64,000 bases of DNA from Streptomyces sp. NRRL WC-3626 (GTDB lineage Bacteria; Actinomycetota; Actinomycetes; Streptomycetales; Streptomycetaceae), in NCBI RefSeq assembly GCF_000718785.1, contig NZ_JOCA01000013.1, positions 1-64,000 on the forward strand, in the 5' to 3' direction. Position numbers and translations under genes: made by a program. Numbering within the stretch: position 1 is the first letter of the stretch; each line of letters begins with the position of its first letter. The notes below the pieces were generated by a model, which saw only the letters and a program-made list of their open reading frames with translations, was not told the origin of the DNA and did no database searches. Shown in pieces: positions 50,665 through 62,300 of this stretch.

Positions 50665-51826
50665 CGCTGAGGTTGAAAAGGTGGGGTGACAGGGCTACGG
50701 GGGCTCCAGCCCCAGCCCGATCTCGGCTATGAAGCCGTCGAGGATCTCGGATCGGCGTTGGATGTCGCGTAGGCGGTTCTTCACGAGTGGGGTGAGGTCG
50801 TCGATCGTGTGGGGTGCGAGGTTGGCCAGCGACTTCTTCAGATGGGCCCAGACGCCTTCGACAGGGTTGAGGTCGGGTGTGTAGGGCGGGAGCTTGACGA
50901 TGGTGAGCCAGTCGCTGTTGCGGCCGCAGAACTCCCGTAAGGGCTTGGCGTGATGGGTGCTGGCGTTGTCCCACACCACGATCAGCGGGGCATCGCCAAG
51001 CTGCCGACGGGCGGAGGTAAGCAGGTCCACGAACTCGCGTGCCCGGAAGCCCTTCTTCTCGCCCGTACGGCCCCGGTAGGTCTGCGTCCGGTAGATCAGA
51101 CGGGTCTCGCGGCCCGGTCTGACGCAGATCATCCCGGCTATCAGAACCCGGCCGGATCCCTTGCCCGTCACCTCGATCAGCGGCGTCCTGCCCCGTCGCG
51201 ACCATGTCCGACCCTTGCCGGGCTTCAGGTCCTGCCCGGCCTCGTCCTCGAAAACTATCCACGCGCCCAGGAGCTGGGCCGACCTCTTACCCGTGACCAC
51301 TGCTCCGTCCGCCACGCGGCGACGGCCTGCTCGTCCCGTTCGACGGCCCGATGTGCGGGGACCTGCGGCGACCAGCCCAGTCGGTGCAGCAGATACGACA
51401 CCCCACGTGGGGTGTACCGGTGCCGGAACAGGCGGTGGATCAGCTCCGCGACCCTCGCCAGGGTCCACCGCTGGTCCTCCGTCCAGCCGTGCGCCGCCGG
51501 GCCGGCCTCCAGCTCGGCCTGCAGCCGCTCGGCCTGGACATGGTCCAGTCGGCACGGAAAGCCGTCGGCCCCCTTGGAGGCCAGGGCCGACTTGCCGCCA
51601 CCACGCCAGGCGGCGTGCCAGGCGTACGCCGCCTTCCTCGACACCCGTAACCTGCGAGCAACCTCCGGCGGCCGCAGCCCCTGCCCGAACATCTCCGCGG
51701 CCTCAAAGCGCACCGCTTCGCGCTTCGCCCGCCCCGCAGCGGTCAGACCGCCGCCATCCGCGTACCTCATGACCAGGATGTAGCACCGCCAACGCCCGCC
51801 GTCACCCCACCCTTTCAACCTCAGCG
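50665..51826 (-). mobile_element. IS630-type insertion sequence
   Basis: A 1.16-kb element bounded by 26-bp terminal inverted repeats with one mismatch. The left end is CGCTGAGGTTGAAAAGGTGG then GGTGAC (50665-50690); the right end is its near-perfect complement (51801-51826). It carries one transposase reading in two frames. Flanking bases show no clear TA duplication. It lies between the WhiJ-type locus and the toxin operon. Confidence 0.88.
50695..51770 (-). CDS. IS630 family transposase, read through a -1 frameshift
   Basis: A transposase in two overlapping frames. Frame A (ATG at 51770 to stop at 51255, 171 residues) is the HTH half: VRFEAAEMFGQGLRPPEVAR, then RLRVSRKAAYAWHAAW and GWTEDQRWTLARVAELIHRL. 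Frame B, in the -1 frame and open to a stop at 50695, holds the DDE half: GAWIVFEDEAGQDLKPGKGR (first Asp), PLIVVWDNASTHHAK (second Asp), LPPYTPDLNPVEGVWAHLKK (Glu). Full-length relatives join the two just before GAWI. The shift point lies in the overlap around 51255-51330. IS630 elements often use programmed -1 shifting, but a decaying copy is possible. Confidence 0.85.
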
Positions 51827-51846
51827 TCAAACCCCCTCCCAGACCA

Positions 51847-51883
51847 CTGCTGCCCCCACCGGATTCTCCGGTGGGGGCAGCAG
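51847..51883. terminator. Very strong hairpin after the toxin-immunity operon
   Basis: CTGCTGCCCCCACCGG (51847-51862) and CCGGTGGGGGCAGCAG (51868-51883) pair perfectly over 16 bp with the loop ATTCT. On the plus strand it is followed by TTTAATT. It lies between the immunity gene and the IS, so it can stop transcripts from both sides. Confidence 0.85.
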
Positions 51884-51930
51884 TTTAATTCCTCAGACAT
51901 CCCTACAGGGAATCGTCCCAGCAAGGCATC

Positions 51931-52338
51931 TCAAACCTCGACCCGCACGCCTCCGTGCGAGAAGTCGAGAGATTTAATTCCTATTTCTTTGATCCCTCTC
52001 GGATTGGATTCCCACGGCCGGAACCCAACAATCGGACGCGGAGATCCACCTCCCCAAGAATCCCAAGAATCGAAGTAGATCGAAGCTCTGACTATTGGCC
52101 CATAAGGACCAACAGTCACGGGCTCCTCAATCGATTGCTGGATGGCATCCAGCACTTGTCCCACCTGGCCAGCATCGACCCTCTCCTGAGTGCTCCAACA
52201 GCCGAGCCAGGACACCGGCGGCAGTGATTCAGGGGACCGCAGGCATACCCAGATCCTCTCGGGAAGCTCACCATCCCCACGCAGCACGTACGCCGTGAAG
52301 TGTACGGAGGACTCCAGTCGGACAGCCCATGCCTCCAC
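51931..52338 (-). CDS. Candidate immunity protein of the RHS toxin
   Basis: A 135-residue cytoplasmic-type protein without signal peptide or known motif (starts VEAWAVRLESSVHFTAYVLR; aromatic-rich centre SIYFDSWDSWGGGSPRPI). Its GTG overlaps the toxin stop by one base (TAGTG), and GGAGG at the end of the toxin gene serves as ribosome binding site. A small gene tightly coupled after a polymorphic toxin tip is normally its immunity gene. Parts of the gene are near 47-50% GC, far below the surrounding chromosome, which suggests transfer together with the toxin tip. Neutralising function is inferred from position only. Confidence 0.75.
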   Translation of the reverse strand: MEAWAVRLESSVHFTAYVLRGDGELPERIWVCLRSPESLPPVSWLGCWSTQERVDAGQVGQVLDAIQQSIEEPVTVGPYGPIVRASIYFDSWDSWGGGSPRPIVGFRPWESNPRGIKEIGIKSLDFSHGGVRVEV

Positions 52339-55300
52339 TAGTTCCCTCCAATCATCATTTCAATGAGTGTATCCGGGTGCATCCGCCCATCCAGAACGCG
52401 GTTCCTTATTTCCTCAGTTCTGTTATTCCCGTCAGCGATATGCAGCCGGGATCCGGGAAGATTTATATCATCCCCAGGAGCGAAATCCCTGAACCCGGTA
52501 ATGGGTTCACGCCCATTCGGCCCGCCGAATCGGATGAGGTCGTCATTACTCAGCGAAGTCACACCGCCATGCCCTGCATCGGCGCTGCCGTACATCTGCT
52601 CGCGAGTCGCAGGGTTCCCCTGGATGCGGTCCAACATCTCACTCGCCTTTGCATAAAAACGCGTCGGCCTTTCATGGACCGGGAGGTCAGCGAGCTTTCC
52701 GTTGCAGTTGTGGACGAGTACCGGCGTGGCCCCCGCCAGCACATAGTACGTGTGGACATCACGGATGGTGAGGTCGTGTGTGCGCTGGCGCTGCTCGAAG
52801 GCACGGGTGTCGCTGAGGGTGGCTGTGCCTCCGTCGGCGGTGCGGAGGGTCATGCCGGGCTTGAGATCGCCGGCTTCGATCCAGCGATTCGCCGAAGGGG
52901 ACCAGAAGGGATGGTTGACGGTTGAGGTGAGGGTGGCCGTCGAGGAGTTGCCGTCCGCCTCGCCTGCGGCCTTCTCTCCCGCCTTGCCGCCCGGACTTTC
53001 CTGCTTTGCCGTGATGGTGAGGTCGACGAAGTGCTTGTCGTCCTCAGTGGTGATGGTACGGACGACTTGGCGGACGGTGGTCTTGCCGGTTTTGGGGTCA
53101 GTGGCGATGATCTTGTCGCCGAGCTTGACGTCCTTGATCGATTTGGTCTTGCCGTTCGCGGCCAAGACCTTCGTCTTGGGTAGGAAGCTGTGCTTGTCGC
53201 ACGTTATTCCGGATCCGGAGTCGGCTTCCGCTGCGCGTTTCTTCGCTGCGGCAAGAGCTGATTTCGCTCGGGCCATCGCCTCCTTCGCTTTGGTAATCTT
53301 CTTGGAGGCGCTGAGCATGTCCATCGCGCCGCCCACGATGTCGTCGACAAGGCCGACGACCCGTTTGACGAGCTTGGCTCCCTTGGCCCACTCCCAGCGT
53401 GCGCCGTATTTCGCGAGGAGTTTCCCGGCGATGCCTCCGGCAAAGCTTCCGGCGATGTTGAGGAGGGTTTCGCCGCAGGCGGCAATGTCTCCGCTGGAGA
53501 AGCAGTCGAGGGCAGCGTTGATGCCGAGCTCGTCCTTGAGAATCTTGACAAGGACCCTGGTCGCCTGGACGGTGCGCTTTTGAGCGGAGGAGAATTCCCG
53601 TTCGGCTGCTTTCTTCTGGGCCCCGGCTTGGTCACTGGCCCTCTGAGCCTTGCGGACTTTGCCTGGATCGTGGTAAGTGCCGCCGCCACAGATGCCCTTG
53701 GCTGAACGGGTGGTGGCGCAGGGCTCCAAGCCGGTGGGATCGGAAAGGGTGACGGGGGTGTTGTCGGCGTAGGCGTAGCCGTTGATCTGCTGTGGGCGGG
53801 TGTAGTCGATGACCGGGTCGACGGAGATGAATTTGCCGAGTTGGGCGTCGTAGGAGCGGGCGCCGATGTGGGTGAGGCCGGTGGAGGCGTCGATGGTGCC
53901 GCCGACGAAGCCCTTCTCGCCCGGCCATGTCCCGCTCGCCTTGCCCCGGTCGACGCCGTACGGGTCGGAGCGGCGCTGAAGGACAGCTTGTTGTCGTCGG
54001 TGCGGATGGCGATGGTCTGGCCCGCGTGGCTGTAGTAGCGGGTGGCCTTGACGGTGCTGGAGCCGGCGGCGAGGGAGAGCTCCATGCCGGGCAGGTAGAC
54101 AGTCGTGGCCTTGGGATCCTTACGGATCATGCGTGAGCCATCAGGACCGTAGATGAAGGTGGTGTCGCCCTCCGAGGTCTTGACCTTGGCGGGCTGGCCG
54201 GTGGCGTTCCAGTCGAGGGTCTGGGTGTTGCCGCCGATTACACGGGTCGTGGTGTTGCCGGCGTCGTCGTAGGTATAGGTGGCCTGGCTTTCGCCGGTCG
54301 GAGTCTTCTCCGCGACCTTGGTGACCTGGTGCGGACCGTCGCCCGCGGCGCTCGCGCCGCCGTAAGTGTAGGTGCGGGTGATGTCCTTGGTCGCATCCCT
54401 GCCGACGTCGTGGATGACTTCCTGGGTGCGGTTGCCGATCGAGTCAACGGTGTAAGTCTTCCAATACGGGGCGGGTCCACCCAACGCGTGCGTGCCGGGT
54501 GCGGCGTCGCAGGCGGAGGGCCTGGAGGCGTCGAGGCCGTTGCTACCGACGGTGCCCGCACCTTGGGCCGTGGTGGCGGTGGCGGCGGGGGTCCAGGCGT
54601 CCTTGAGGCGGGCGCCGGTGTCGTAGGCGAAGCACTGGACATCGGTGGTCGCCGTGGAGCCGGTGTCGGCAGTGTCGGAGATCGACAGAACGTTGCCGGC
54701 CTGGTCGTAGGAGTAGGAGGACTGCTTGGCGGGAGCAGTGGCACCGGCTATGTCGACCGTCGCGGTGCGCAGTCGGCCGGTGCCAGCCTCGTAGTCGAAG
54801 GTCTGGCCGACCTTCTTCCCGCTGCCGGTGTAGAGCTCCATGCCCATGACCTGGCTGATGCCGGAGTAGGTGGTGCCGGTGACGTAAGGGGTGGTTCCCT
54901 TGAGAGTTGTGGGGCGCTGGAGTTCGTCGTAGCCGTAGGAGAGGGCTTCGGCGGGCAGGCCCCCGACGGCGGGCAGTCCGGTGCCGCGGACGGTGCCGTC
55001 GCGGTTGTAGGAAGTGGTGAACTCGTACGTCCCGGCCAGCGCCTCCTCGGTGGTCGGCACGGCGTAGGTGGTCTTCAACGGACGGTAGAAATCGTCCATC
55101 GAGGTGACCATGGAGCCGATGTACTTGGTCGCGTTCACATAGCGCATGGAGGCCCAGGCGTGGCCGAGCCAGCCGGCTTTGTCGTACCGGGTCTCGGTGA
55201 GCTTGGTGCCGGTCGTCGGCTCGCCTTCCCACGTGAACGTGGGCCGTGACAGGGAGTCGTACTGGGTGGAGACCCTTTTGCCGTTGCCGTCGATCGTCCA

Positions 55301-58300
55301 ATCCACGCGGTCGAGTTCGTCGTAGTGCGTCTCGGAGGTGCCGGCGTCGGGGTCGGTCGACTTGGTCTTACGGCCGAGCTGGTCGTACTCATAGGTCCAG
55401 ACGTTGTTCTTGTCGTCGGTGACCGTCTTGAGCTGACCGTTGGGGGTGTAGGTGTACCTGGTCTCGTCGTAGCCGAGCAGCGGATCGGGGCGGTCGCCGT
55501 GGTAATGACGCAGGGACGTGGTGCGGCCCTCGGCGTCGGTGACGGCGGTGGTGGCGACACCGCCGGTGGGCGGGTCGAAGTGCACGAGCTCGCCGTCGTA
55601 GCGGGTGGTGCTGCGCCACTGCTCGGTACCGGCGTGAAGAGTGATCGCGGCCGTGGGCCGGCCGAGACCGTCGTGCTCGGTGCGGGTCTGCGCGCCGACT
55701 GCGCCGTTGCCGACGGTCAGCAGTTCGTCACTGGGGGGTCCCGAGGCCCGGTACGTGGCGTTGGTCTTGGTGACCTTGCCCGTGCCGTCGTACCAGACGT
55801 CGGCGACCATACGGGTGCCGTCGGGGCCTTCGGTCTGCTTCTGACGGCCGCGCAGGAAGCTGTCGAAGAGTTCGTACTCGGTGCCGTACGAGCCGTCGAT
55901 CTCGATCTTCTCGGTCTTGATGACCGTGGGCTTGTCGGTGCGGACCACGTAGGAGTACTTGATGCTGGGTGTCTGCGCCTTGATCTGGTCGGGCAGCCAC
56001 ACGGAGGTGAGACGGCCGATCGCGTCGTGGGCGAGGTCGGTGCGCTTGCCGTTGGGATCGGTCTGACCAGTGGACGCGCCACGGGCGGGGTTGTAGTCGG
56101 TGGTGGTGACGTGACCGGCCGCGTTGGTGAGGGTGGTCTGCGTCAGCAGGCCGTTGGTCTGGGTGTACCGGCTCTTGGTCTCGTTGTTCTTGGCGTCCTT
56201 CTGCCACACCGGACGTCCGAATGCGTCATACCCGGTGGTGCCGGTGGTCTGGTACGTGGCGGTGGCACCGTTGTGGGCGGTCATCCGCTCGGTCCTGGTC
56301 GCGTCGCCCATGGTGGGGGCCGCGCCGAACGCGCCGTTGTCGTACGAAGTGCGCTCGTCGGCCAGGACCTGCCTGGAACGGTCGGGCGTAGTGGCGCACT
56401 TGACGGTCACGACCTCGCTGCGGGAGGGCAACGAGAGGATGTTCATGTCGACGTTGTCGGCGTATTCCGTGCGGGTGCAGGTGTCGTCGGTGGCCGTCGA
56501 GACGTCCCCGAGGTCCTCGAGCTGGGTGACCCGGCCGGTGCGGGTGGCGGTGTCGTAGGTGGTGACGCTCTTCGTCTCACGCCAGCCACCGGCCGACAGC
56601 GGGGTGAAGCCCCGCTGAACACGCGGCTTGGAGATCACCGCGTGCCGGATGCCCCAGCTACGCGTCTGAGTCGCGGTGTTGTGCTTCCACGGCTCGCTGA
56701 CCGTCCGGGAGACGATCTTGCTGCCGTCGTACGTAACCGCTTCCAGCTCGTGGCCGATGTACTCCTCGGCGTCCGTGTGCTCGGTGCCCTGGGAGTCCTT
56801 CACCTTGACGCTGCGGGTGCCACCGTCGGCGTCCTTGTCGCCGTCCATGCCCTGCAGATAGGTGTAGTCGACGCGGGTGGACTGCTTGTCCGCGGTCCCG
56901 CTGGTAACCGACACCTTGCCGTATCCCTGCCAGCTGCCCCAGGTCAGGAAGTTGTCCTCGGTGATGCCGTCGGGCTTCGCCTTCCGCCAGGCCGCGTCAC
57001 CCCGGTAGTCGTAGCGGGTGACGACGGATTCGCTGCCGCCGGTGCGGTCGGTCTCGATGATCTCGGCGACGACATACTTGTGGAACCAGTCGGTGATGGG
57101 CTCCACATGGCCCGGGGGTGCCCACTTCACCGGGTAGCAGCGCTTGGTCGACTCGCCCGGCTTCGGCAGGGCGGACTTGGTGCATTCAGTGGCCGCGTAG
57201 TTGACGTCCAGTTGGGACCCGGTCTCGCTCAGGACCATGGACAGTCGGTAGCGGTGGAAGGGGGCGATGTTGTCGCCGTCCGCGTCCACCCGGTTGGCCA
57301 GCTGCTCGCCGAACAGCTCGATGGCCGGCATCTTGACGGCCGCGCCGTCCCGTCCCTCGTGCTGGATCTTGTGCAGCCACAGGGCCTTGGAGTCGTCGCC
57401 GTTGTCGTGAAACTGATGAGTGAACGCCCAGTGGTCCACGTCCCGGTAGGTGGTGGCGTCCTCGCGGATCTGAGAGGTGATACCGGTCAGCCGCTTGGTG
57501 GTGAAGAAGGTCTGGCCCACCGTGCACTTGGTGCCCGCTGCGCACTCCTGGTCGACAGGAACGTCGGGCCAGTTCGCGGCGTTGACCTTGGTCCGCTTGG
57601 ACGTCGCGCAGTCAAAGGTGTCGGTGGGCAGGCAGCGCTCGGCCACCATGAAGTTGATGCGGGCCGGGGCCTTGGCGGCGTAGGACTGACCGTCGCGCTG
57701 GCCGTAGTCGATCCGCTTGAGGTAGCCGCCGCGGTGGAGGCCGTGCCGTCGACGTCCGTCTTGCCGTTCAGGGCGTAGTAGTTGGTCTCCGGCTCGTAGA
57801 AGTAGGACATCACGTTGCCGTGGGTGTCCTTGACGTGGTCCAGACTCCAGCGCCAGGCCTGCTTGCAGTGGGCGGAGGAGAACGTCGCGTTGTAACAGGG
57901 CTCGCCACTGTCGTCACCGAAGACCGGGGTGGTCCAGGCGGACTTGGTCTCCTCATTGCCGGAGGCCCAGCCGGGCAGACGGTTGAGGCCGAAGTAGTAC
58001 TCGGTGCCCTCGCTGGTGGTGACGACCCAGTACTCTCCGTCGTTGTCGCCGTTCGTCGCGCCGGTGCGCTTCTCGACCTTGGCACCGTCGTCGCTGGACA
58101 AGTGCCACTTCTTGGTGGTGTCGTCCTGCACCAGCTCGCTGGACTGCCCGTCCAGCAAAATGGTGGCGTTCTCGAACGCCCAGCACTGCTCACCGGAACC
58201 AGAGTGCCCGTCCTCCGAACACGGCTTGTAGCGGCGCTCGATGTAGCCGGGGTCGTACGAGAAGCCGTCGCCGACCCACGAGCCCTGGTTGTTGGTGACC

Positions 58301-59229
58301 GAGGTTCGACCGTCGGCGGCCTGTGAGGAGTAGCCGAGCCCTACCGTCGGCACCAGACCACCGGGCGTGGGAACGGCCTTCAGCGGATAATTCCAGGAGA
58401 AGCCTCCCGAGGAGGCCGCCACGCTCCAGCTCGACGCCGGCGCGAGCGCGGTCGCCTTGTAGGTGCCCTGCGCCGAGGACGGGCCTGCCGCGACCGCGAA
58501 CAGACTCGGTGCACTGGCGGGTGTGCCCGTAGTGTCGGTGGCTTGTGGTGCGGCGGTCACCTCGGCGGAGATAGTCCGGGTCCGCGGGTCGTTGGTGGTC
58601 GGCAGAGCCTTGGGCTGAGCCGGGCATGCCTTGCTGCCCGGGGTGGCTACGACCGCACACGAGGGCAGCTCGATCAGGCGCAGACGTGAACCGTAGGAAC
58701 CGCCGTACCCCTCGGCGAAGGAGGAATAGTCGACGTTGAGGCGCACAGGTGCGGGGCGCTTCGTGTTGTCAGCGCGCTCTACCTTGAGGACGGCACTCGC
58801 GCCCAGTCTCTTGGCGTCGGCCGCCCCGAGGACGTCCACGGTAATCTTGTCCGGAGCAGCCGTCGTCTTACTGCCCCTGGCTGCAAAGGCCGCGACTGGC
58901 AGGGAGCCGACCTTCACCTCACGAAGTGTCTTCGTTCCTGTGTCACCGACCGTGATCTCCGCGGTGGCCTTGCCGGGCCAGGACGGCTTGTCCAAGCGCG
59001 GGTCGGCGGTCTTCTCCATCGCGCCCGACGGCCGCTTAGCCGCATCGGCTGTCTTTCCCTGGACGACAGGAACCGGGTCCTCCGCCCGTTCCAGTTCCGT
59101 CGATGTATCGGCGGCGAACGCCACCGGCTGTATGAGCCCACCGCCGAGCGCGAGGGTCAAGGTGAGCACAAGCGAGCCCATCACCCGTCTGGGTATGAGC
59201 TGGTCGACCAACCGGCCACGGAACAGCAT
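52338..59229 (-). pseudogene. RHS-repeat polymorphic toxin, two frameshifts
   Basis: About 2297 residues if frames are restored. ATG at 59229 after GGAG; signal peptide near residues 18-45 (VMGSLVLTLTLALGGGLIQP). The N-terminal wall-side region is followed by dozens of YD/RHS repeats (TGYDAFGRPVWQKDAKNNET, YTYDDAGNTTTRVIGG), the RHS core GARSYDAQLGKFISVDPV with YAYADNTPVTLSDPTG, a helical segment, a HINT domain and a toxin tip. One base is missing near 57738 (after NGKTDVDGTA) and one near 53978 (after TDDNKLSF). Each time the protein resumes cleanly in the next frame. As read, the chain breaks, so either the gene is decaying or the assembly has errors. The next gene is a candidate immunity gene. 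Confidence 0.85.
52341..53201 (-). other. HINT domain and ParB-like toxin tip of the RHS protein
   Basis: The PT-HINT domain starts at a Cys (TCDKHSFLPKTKVLAANGKT, codon at 53201) and ends YYVLAGATPVLVHNC (52704). NHPFW supplies the usual His. HINT autoproteolysis would release the 121-residue tip. The tip ends PGSRLHIADGNNRTEEIRNR, whose DGNNR resembles the ParB/sulfiredoxin-type DGxxR motif. A nuclease activity is a guess from that motif. GC falls to about 50% here. Confidence 0.65.
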
Positions 59230-59358
59230 CAGAACTCCACACATCGATAGCGGCGCAATGGGCTCGCGGGCCCGTCGGCCGAGCGCATGCCCCAAGCAAG
59301 AGGAAGGAGACGCGGGAGAGGTGAGGGGCAGGACGGTCCGCCCGCCCCTCACTTCGGG

Positions 59359-62300
59359 CTACATGTCCGGGACGGCGGTCAGCAGCGACATCTGCTTGAC
59401 CACCTCGGGGTCGACGGCACCGTCGTACGCGCGGACTTCGTCGATCGCCCCGGCGAAATACTCCGCCGGGCCGAGCGCCGAACGGCCAACCTGCAGTCCC
59501 TTGGTGGTGGACCACAGTGTGTCGTCCATGCCGTATGCGGTACTGGCCAGTTGACCTTCCACATAGAGACGGATCTCGTTGGCGAAGGCGTCGTAGGCCA
59601 CCGCCAGGTGCTGGCCCGAGCCTCCGGTGTCAGGCAGTTCACGGTCGTCCTGAAACACCTTGACCGTCGATGACGCGGAGTCCGTATCGGCGACCGCCAG
59701 CTCCCAGCGCGAATCGAGGCCGCCTTCAGGATCGGGACGGAAGCGCACCTGGACACGATTGGCCGCCAGGCCCGGCAAAGAGAGCACCGTCTGCGAGACC
59801 GTACCGTCGATGGCGGTCAGCTGGGCACGGGCGGTGACGGTGAAACTGCTCGCTCCAGTGGAGGGAGCAGTCGCGGTGGCCGCATAGTCCCCCGAACCGT
59901 CCAGAAGCAGGTGACCATCGCCGACCAGGGCCGGCGGATCGGGCGAGGCGAACGGGTCGTCAGGGTCGGGCGGCGTAGGTCGGTAGATTCGCGCGTCGCC
60001 TGCCAGCGTCAGTGCCTGCCCGCCACCGGTCTCCGCCGACGTGGAACCGCCGGCGGCATCGAGCTGCCAATAGCCCTTACGTGTCGGCTTGATCGTCATC
60101 AGTTCCGCGATCTGGTCGGCCGGGAGAACCCTGTCGAACACCCGTACCTCGGCGAGATCCCCCTTGAAATGGTCCCGGTAGCCGCTCTTTGCCATGGAAC
60201 GGCCGATCTGGAGGGAACCGTAGGTCTTCCAGGCTGAGCGGCGCTGCGCTGCGCCCACGGACGTCTTGTTCACATAAAGGCGCAGCTCCGGAACGCCGGA
60301 AGCATGTGCGTCATACACACCGGTCAGCAACACCCACGCGTCCTTGACCGGAACGATCGCCTTGCCGTCCGCTCCCTTGGCGACGGCCTTCCACTCGCCC
60401 AGTGTGTCCACGTCCGTCACCGACGTACCGAACGCCCACGTGCCGACCGAGTTGTCGTAGCCGAGCGTGAAGCCGGGTACCCCGGTGCCGTCCTGGCTGA
60501 CCACAGTCATGTCACGGCTCAGATCGGTAGGCCGCACCCAGGCGCTGACGCTGAAACTCCTGGCGGTGTCCAGCACGGTGTTGATTGAGTCGAGATAGGC
60601 ATCCTCCGTACCGTCGAACGACGCTGCGGCATCCGCGTTACCTCCCGGGCCGATGGCACCGAAGGTGACTCCGGAACCCTTGTCGGCCGCGAACTCACCA
60701 CGCTCGTCGTGCGCCGACGCACTGCCCGCCGCATCCGCGAGGTTCCACTGTGCGGCGGCCGGCTTGCCCTCGGTCACCAAGAATTCGTAGCGGGCCTTGG
60801 TGCTGGAGTTGCCCGCCTTGTCCATGGAGATCACCTCCACCCAGTTTCGGCCCCACCGCGGCGGCGCCCACGGCACCGAGACCGAACCTCCGGCCTTGGA
60901 CGGCGTGGCTGACGTCGTCGGGTCGGCGTCGCTGTTGAAGCCGTACCGGTAGGACACCACGTCGCTGTCCGGGATGGAGTCGTTCGGGTTGGGCGCGAAG
61001 GTGAAGGTGCCCGCCGTACCCACTCCGTCGTGCTCGACCGAATCCGAGGGGTATTCCAGCGAGTTCACCAGTGGCTTGCCCGGTTTGGTCGTGTCCAGGA
61101 TGAATTCACAACGCTGCGGATCACCCTCCGTGCTCCACGGACCCCAGCCGTCACCGTCGTAAGCCCGCGCGCTCCAATAGATGACCACGCCTTCCGGGAT
61201 GGACGTCTTCACATGGTGCTGATACTTCGTGGTGGAGGTCGGGGAAAGGTACAGGGTGTCGTAGGTGTACGAGGTTTCGGTGGTGGCGCCCTTGGGTGTC
61301 CAGGCCACCTTGAACTGCACCTTCACCTTGTCCGTCTTACCGCCGCCGTGGTCGGGGTCCGAGGCGTAGGCGGTCAGCTTCGGAGGCTCCTCCGCATACG
61401 GGCGAGCCGCGCCCCATTTGCAGGAACCACCCGAGTCGGACGACATCTTGGAGGTGGACATCTGTCGAGGCAGGTTGTTGTAGCTGATCGAGAGGTAGGC
61501 GTTTCCGCAGATCCGCTTCCATTCCGCGAACCGCGACTCGTCCGCCGCCCGCAGCCCGCAGCCCCAACGTCATCGACGACCAGCCGCCCGCAGCAGCAGC
61601 CTTGACCGCACCGGTCAGCTCCCCCGACGCGCCGCTCTCGAAGTGCAGATTCGCCTGACTGCCGCACGAAGTCGGCGAGATGGCCTTGTCGACCGTTTCG
61701 AGGTGGTCGACCCACTCGTCCTTGGTGTTGTTCCAGTCGCTGGAGGACGACAAGGCGCGATTCTTGCCACCGATCCGATAGAGCCGGATCGGCTCGGCTG
61801 TCGGGTCCGCGCTGTAGATGTGGGCGACTCGCGCGGAAAACTTCGTGCCCAGGATCTGCTTGCCCTTGTAGAACGACATCGGCATCGTGAACAGCACCCG
61901 GCGCACCCCTACGCCGTTGCAGGACACCGGGTTGTAGTCGGTGGGGCACTTGCCCACCCCTGCGCTGCCCGAGTACTTCCAATCCTGCTCTGACGGCATC
62001 CCCGACATCACACCCGTCCACGATGTACGCGGGGTGGTCCGCTGGATCGGATCGATCACCACCGGCCAGACCGTGTTCGTGTTCTTGAACAGCGCCTGGT
62101 CCGGTGTGAGGGTCAGCTTGTCGTTGCTGAGCTCGACCTCCAGCGGTGCGGTACGCCCGCCCCCGCCGGGTCCGTCCAAGGCCGGATCGGCCTGCAATTC
62201 ACCGTCCTGCGCGGCCTCCTCCAGCGACCGTCTCACGGCCGATGGACCGATCGCGCGCGCACCACTCTCAATGGTCGCAGCCGAGTCCCACATCTTGGGG

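Noticed and set aside
50534..51262. A 242-residue frame spanning the left IS end and part of the transposase
   Set aside because: It crosses the terminal inverted repeat and is out of frame with the DDE motifs; only its last 43 residues outside the IS might be a gene remnant.
50655..51836. TA target-site duplication expected for IS630
   Set aside because: The bases next to both inverted repeats do not show flanking TA; at most a TC is shared, so no duplication is claimed.
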